From Dioscorea cayenensis subsp. rotundata (Eukaryota; Streptophyta; Magnoliopsida; Dioscoreales; Dioscoreaceae), in assembly GCF_009730915.1 (NCBI RefSeq), contig NC_052475.1:26659016-26723015 (forward strand): DNA of 64,000 nucleotides, read 5' to 3'. Position numbers and translations under genes: made by a program. This document shows positions 59,785 to 64,000 of the stretch, piece after piece. The notes beneath the pieces are model-generated. The model was given only the letters and a program-made list of their open reading frames with translations. It was not told the origin of the DNA and did no database searches. Position 1 is the first letter of the stretch. Each line of letters starts with the position of its first letter.

Positions 59785-60720
59785 TCTCACTTTATTGAAT
59801 GAAATTATTTAAATAAATTCAGAATTTTCATCTAAAAATATAAATTTTTGACTTAAAAAATATTTTTAAAATTTTATATTAATCTCATATAAATGTGCTT
59901 ATATATAGATTGTTCAAAAATATCTATATATATATATAATACTTTTGAAATATGTGCTTTAATTTTTAAGTATTTACATACAAAGGATAAAAAAACAAAA
60001 ACAAATAGTAAAAGAAATATAATAGATAATGGTCAAATATTATATATAATACCATTAGACTGTGAATTCTTTGGTAATTAAGATAATTTTTTTTATTATT
60101 ATTTAAAACGGAGAGTTTTATATAAAATAATTTCTTCCAAAATTAAAATAAAAAAGAGTCAACTTTGAACAATGGTATTTTAGAAGCCAAATCACATATG
60201 TCCACATGAATCAAGTCTATTAAGGCTTTGTGTTCCCTTTATTCATGCCATTCTGATTTCAATAGTATAATATCCTAGTTGGTCCCTCTACTTTTCTCTC
60301 TTTTTGGTCCTCTACTCTGTGAAAGATTTGCATCACATTTCTAAAAGTAGAGGGACTCGATTTGTGAAATGATTTTTTTAAAGCTAAGCGGGACATTTTT
60401 CAAAAATAAAAAGACTAATCGGGTACTATTTGGGTGATTATACCGATTTCAATCCTTTTCAATCTCTTCGAACTATTTTCGCTTGCTGTCTCATCATCTT
60501 CTTGTTGTATTTCTGTGTGCTAAATTCTTGTGTGCTGACCGCTGAATCGTCGATCTTTTGCATGCATCGCAAGAAGAGCAAGTAGGTATTTGCTTTTGCT
60601 TTGACTTGCCAAAGGAGTGAGTGAGAAAAATTGGATTTTTTCTCTTTATTTTATAGTATTTTTTTGGGTAGATTTTGGTGTTACTTAGGGTTCTGGATTC
60701 TATTTATTGAGTTTGTGGAG
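59785..60720 (+). repeat. Duplicated 5' region of the dehydrogenase gene (copy 2, attached to the gene)
   Basis: Partner of 58420-59190, interrupted by the 181-bp MITE at 60264-60444. It includes the probable promoter and leader. A donor-like AG/GTATTTG at 60585 and the AG right before the ATG (60743-60744) suggest a 5' UTR intron, 60586-60744. Confidence 0.7.
60264..60444. mobile_element. MITE with 9-bp target duplication, empty site preserved nearby
   Basis: Flanked by GATTTCAAT at 60255-60263 and 60445-60453. The paralogous segment at 58877-58885 carries a single GATTTCAAT and no insert. The ends are short inverted repeats (GTATAAT near the left, GGTATAAT read from the right). Internal TTGGTCCCTCTACTTTT and GTAGAGGGACTCG are of the type common in Mutator-like MITEs. 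No coding capacity. Confidence 0.88.
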
Positions 60721-60744
60721 TTTGTGTTGATTTTGTGTGGGCAG

Positions 60745-62961
60745 ATGGAGAGATTGGGGAAGAAGAGGGTGCTGATAACTTCTAATGGAGATGAGATCTC
60801 CAAGGGCATTGTTTTTCATCTGGCCAAATGGGGATGCAGGTTATCTTCTCTAAAGCCTTCTTTTTTATTATTTTTTGGGGAATCTTTGTTGGTTTTCAAG
60901 GGTTATTTGTGATTGGCTTCTGAAAATTAAATTATTGCATTGTTGATTTAGATTATTGGGATATTGGAAAATCTTATAAACCTTTTTTGATGATTTTTGT
61001 GACTTCCTTTGGGGAGAATTGTTGCCCTTGAATTGAAGTTAAAATCATGGTTTTCCTGTTGTTGTTGTTTTTGTTTTGGATGGGAGGAAAAGAGGAGTAT
61101 GTTATGGATTGATGAGAGGTAGAGGAAAATAATGGTTTCACCAAGAAGGATTCTTTTTCATTTTTGTCTGGTTGAATCACAAAATTTTTAGATGGATAAT
61201 CAAATGAAATGAAATGATATGTGCCCATAACTAAAGAGTTTTCTTTCTTTTCTTTCATTTTGTTCAGAAATATAATTTATAATATTAGTTTGCTTAAATT
61301 ATGCTGAATAGGTTGGTTTTGATGGGTGATGAGAGTTGCCTGCGTAGCATGGTGGCAGAAATCTCAAGTTCTTTGAAGGAAATTGAACCAATAGAAGTGG
61401 TAGGATTAAATTTCGAAGATGATGATGAAGCGGTGTTTGATGCAGCTGTGGACAAGGCCTGGAATGCTTTAGGAGCATTGGATGCTTTTGTCAATTGCTA
61501 TCTCTATGAAGGTAATAACCAAACACGGTATAGCAGTGTTATTTGATTGCAACTTTGCTTATATGCATTCCTGGATTATATGATATCTAGGGTCCTGTCT
61601 TCCTGGCCCTAAATAGTTGAATGCTCCTCCATGATAAAAATTCCCAAAGTTTTGCTATCTGCATGCATTTCAAAGCAATTCCCCTCAATTTAGATTTGTT
61701 ATGAACTCCAGAAATTCTCATGGGCCTATTTGTACATATCAACTATTTAGTAGTTCTTGCAAAGAATCATACATATACATTTATGATATTCTGTGTTTCT
61801 GATATATGTGTTTCCATACTTATCTGAATAATTGGCAGTTCACTTCTTAAGCATCCTTGACTGATAAGATATGTATAATTATGTAAGTGCATATTTATAT
61901 CTTTTTATGCTCTAGCATTCACCTTAAATATATGTCTGTGCAATTGCCACTCTTCTTTTAGATAGGTGTATTTGAGTCCTGAATTTTGGGTTGATTATTA
62001 TGCACTGGCATGCGTTTTTATGCTTAGAATTGCAAAAAGTGCCTAAATCTATATTATTTGATTATACCCGCTGAATCTTTGCCTTCTGTTCTTTTGTCAA
62101 ACAGGAAAGATATGTGAACCTTTACTTTTAACTGAGCGTGAATTCAAGAAAACAGTCAAAATTAATTATATGGCACCCTGGTTTCTATTGAAATCAGTGG
62201 CTAAACGAATGCGAGATAGCAAGTTGGGAGGATCCATCGTTTTCCTGACCACAATTTTAGGTTCTGAAAGAGGATTATATCAAGGAGCGGCTGCCGCAGG
62301 TTCATGTATGGCTGCTGTCGAACAGCTAACTCGAGTATGTGTTCTAAACGCTAGAACTTAAATTACACACATATTGCACGTCCAACAAAATAAATTTAGC
62401 TGCCAATGTGAAGAAAATTCAATCTGTTTACTTATGATGATCATATTATTCACTATCACACAATATACAAACCAAATTTCATTGCTTGCAGCAATGCTCT
62501 ATCTCTATGGAAGAATTATCAGTGACCAGTATTCATAGATAAATTCCTGACTGTATGATATTCATTTTTGTGGATCTTGTTTTGCTGGGAGGGTAATACA
62601 TGAGATTATTATCATCGAACAACTCAATCAAGCATCGAGACAACTTTATTTCTCATAGCTGATACTTTTATATTCGGCACAGATATCAGCAATGGAGATC
62701 GGGAAGTACAACATCAGAGTCAATTCAATCTCTCGTGGCTTACACTTGGGCGATGCATATCCAACTTCGATCGGAAGGGACAAAGCCGAGAGGTCCACTG
62801 AACATGTAATGCCATTGCAAAGATGGCTCAACCCGAAGAATGACCTCGCTTCCACAGTGATCTACTTGATCTGTGATGACTCCCGCTACATGACGGGCAC
62901 TTCTATCTTCGTCGATGGAGCTCAATCGTTGGTCCGGCCTCGAATGAAATCTTTCCTGTGA
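60745..62961 (+). CDS. Short-chain dehydrogenase/reductase (FabG-like) with degenerate catalytic motifs, four exons
   Basis: Exons: 60745-60839, 61312-61511, 62105-62334, 62683-62961. Phases agree, giving 267 residues. It has a Rossmann fold with [16 protein letters not shown] in place of TGxxxGIG, a conserved VKINYM asparagine (N119), GGSIVFLTT, then [57 protein letters not shown] and [10 protein letters not shown]. The order and the RPRM.S ending match a plant group annotated as 3-oxoacyl-ACP reductase FabG-like. The catalytic YxxxK is missing: the tyrosine position (by alignment with AAAYGSS in relatives) is alanine 163 and the lysine position is methionine 167. The catalytic serine site reads TT. 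It may bind a nucleotide or a partner rather than act as an oxidoreductase. The ATG follows an acceptor-like GGGCAG, so a 5' UTR intron is likely. Confidence 0.88.
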
Positions 62962-64000
62962 TCGAATCAATCACCGTCCTGTCAATCCTTTGAGCCTCTG
63001 AGAAATGTCTGCATATCAGAATAAACATGAAATCTTTATCAAATAATAAATGTAGAATTGTAAAACATGAGTTATGTTTTGAACTACTCCTTTTTCATAT
63101 GGAAATTGGTGAAGATTGCTTCAGTGTATGTCTTTGATCCTAAATTTGCTGAAATTCTGATGTATTTGTGTGTTGTTTTTCTTCATGTCATTTTAGAAAT
63201 TTCAATTTTTATTGAGATTTTTCTTTTTGCACTAACACCCCTGAACTATGTTAATTTTACATCATAACTTGTTTGAATGAGTAACCTTTAACCACGGTCC
63301 AATTCAAAAGAAGGATAATAATTAATGCAATTAATAAGACAAAGTGAGACAAAAATAAACACGGTTTCAATGAAACCGATGTAGAAAAGGGGTATATATG
63401 TATAAATATATGTATATATTAATTATATTCAAATTTGTTAGATTATTATACTTTTTTAATGTTCAATGGTTACATTATTCATGAATGGAACTACCGAATC
63501 ATCAAATATTAGAGGTCCAAGTTTCTTAGGTAAACTTCTGCCATGAAACAATCAATTTATTTTCAACCATTAATTAAAAAACATGATTGTCTCAATTAAA
63601 AAAAAAGAATAATTATCCTCATATTCTTCTAGAAGACATTGACCTCTAACTACATTCAAGAATTTTAATGTAATTGTCCCAGTCTGCCAAATTGGCATGC
63701 ATCTTGGTGGTCCAGGGATTTTGTAATTATCAACAGTGGAATTTCCATCCATTTCGTGATTAAGTTGGTAACTAAGGAAATAATTTTATTTTTGAAAAAT
63801 AAAGAAAAAAAATTATTTTGGAAAATGCAAAATAAGAATGTGAGAAGAGCCCAAGGTCAATAACATGAGATTAGAATATTTGAGTCTTTAGAAATTAGAC
63901 CATTCTTAAATGTTGGGAGACTATTATACGTACATGTCATGAAACCAGAATTATAAATCCATGTGCAAATTTAGTTTCTAAGAATCAATTCTATTTTCTT
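62962..64000. other. 3' flank of the dehydrogenase gene and AT-rich DNA
   Basis: AATAAA-type signals near 63020-63050 may end the transcript. Nothing else is recognisable to the end of the window. Confidence 0.4.

Overview
This is nuclear DNA of a flowering plant. It is AT-rich and full of (AT)n, (TAA)n and MITE-type repeats. The genes have plant introns and belong to plant families: LAZY1, INDETERMINATE DOMAIN (IDD), two DUF579 xylan proteins, COBRA-like, DUF7733, a chloroplast ABC ATPase, sphingosine-1-phosphate lyase and a short-chain dehydrogenase. I read it as an angiosperm, possibly a non-grass monocot; the species is not determinable by eye.

Layout. 1-398 is the 3' end of an IDD gene of the SGR5/LPA1 type (+). 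400-6660 is mostly non-coding, with weak hints of untranslated exons. 6663-7514 is an intronless IRX15-like DUF579 gene (-), and 14275-15087 an intronless glucuronoxylan methyltransferase-like DUF579 gene (-). 18367-19581 is a DUF7733 membrane protein gene in two exons (+). 19.6-27 kb is repeat-rich: an LTR relict, a higher-order tandem repeat and a MITE. 27168-27860 is an intronless gene of unknown function (+). 30152-33376 is a COBRA-like gene in five exons (-). 33.4-41.3 kb is non-coding. 41362-44891 is LAZY1 in five exons (+). 46114-48959 is ABCI11 in nine exons (+), convergent with a complete 15-exon sphingosine-1-phosphate lyase gene at 49351-55055 (-). 60745-62961 is a short-chain dehydrogenase gene in four exons (+), preceded by a local duplication of its own 5' region.

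Three themes stand out. (1) Two shoot-gravitropism/branch-angle genes, an LPA1/SGR5-type IDD and LAZY1, lie within 45 kb, and both show a reading-frame conflict inside otherwise conserved coding sequence. Either these alleles are broken or the assembly carries small indels; a third, one-base conflict sits at a COBRA-like splice junction. (2) Three wall-related genes (two DUF579 paralogues and a COBRA-like gene) lie within 27 kb. (3) Several small DNA transposons can be delimited to the base with target-site duplications: a TAA-flanked Tourist-like MITE upstream of the xylan methyltransferase gene, and three elements with 9-bp duplications of Mutator type. One of the latter also has its empty site preserved in a nearby paralogous copy. 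No prokaryote-like or obviously new multi-gene system is visible.
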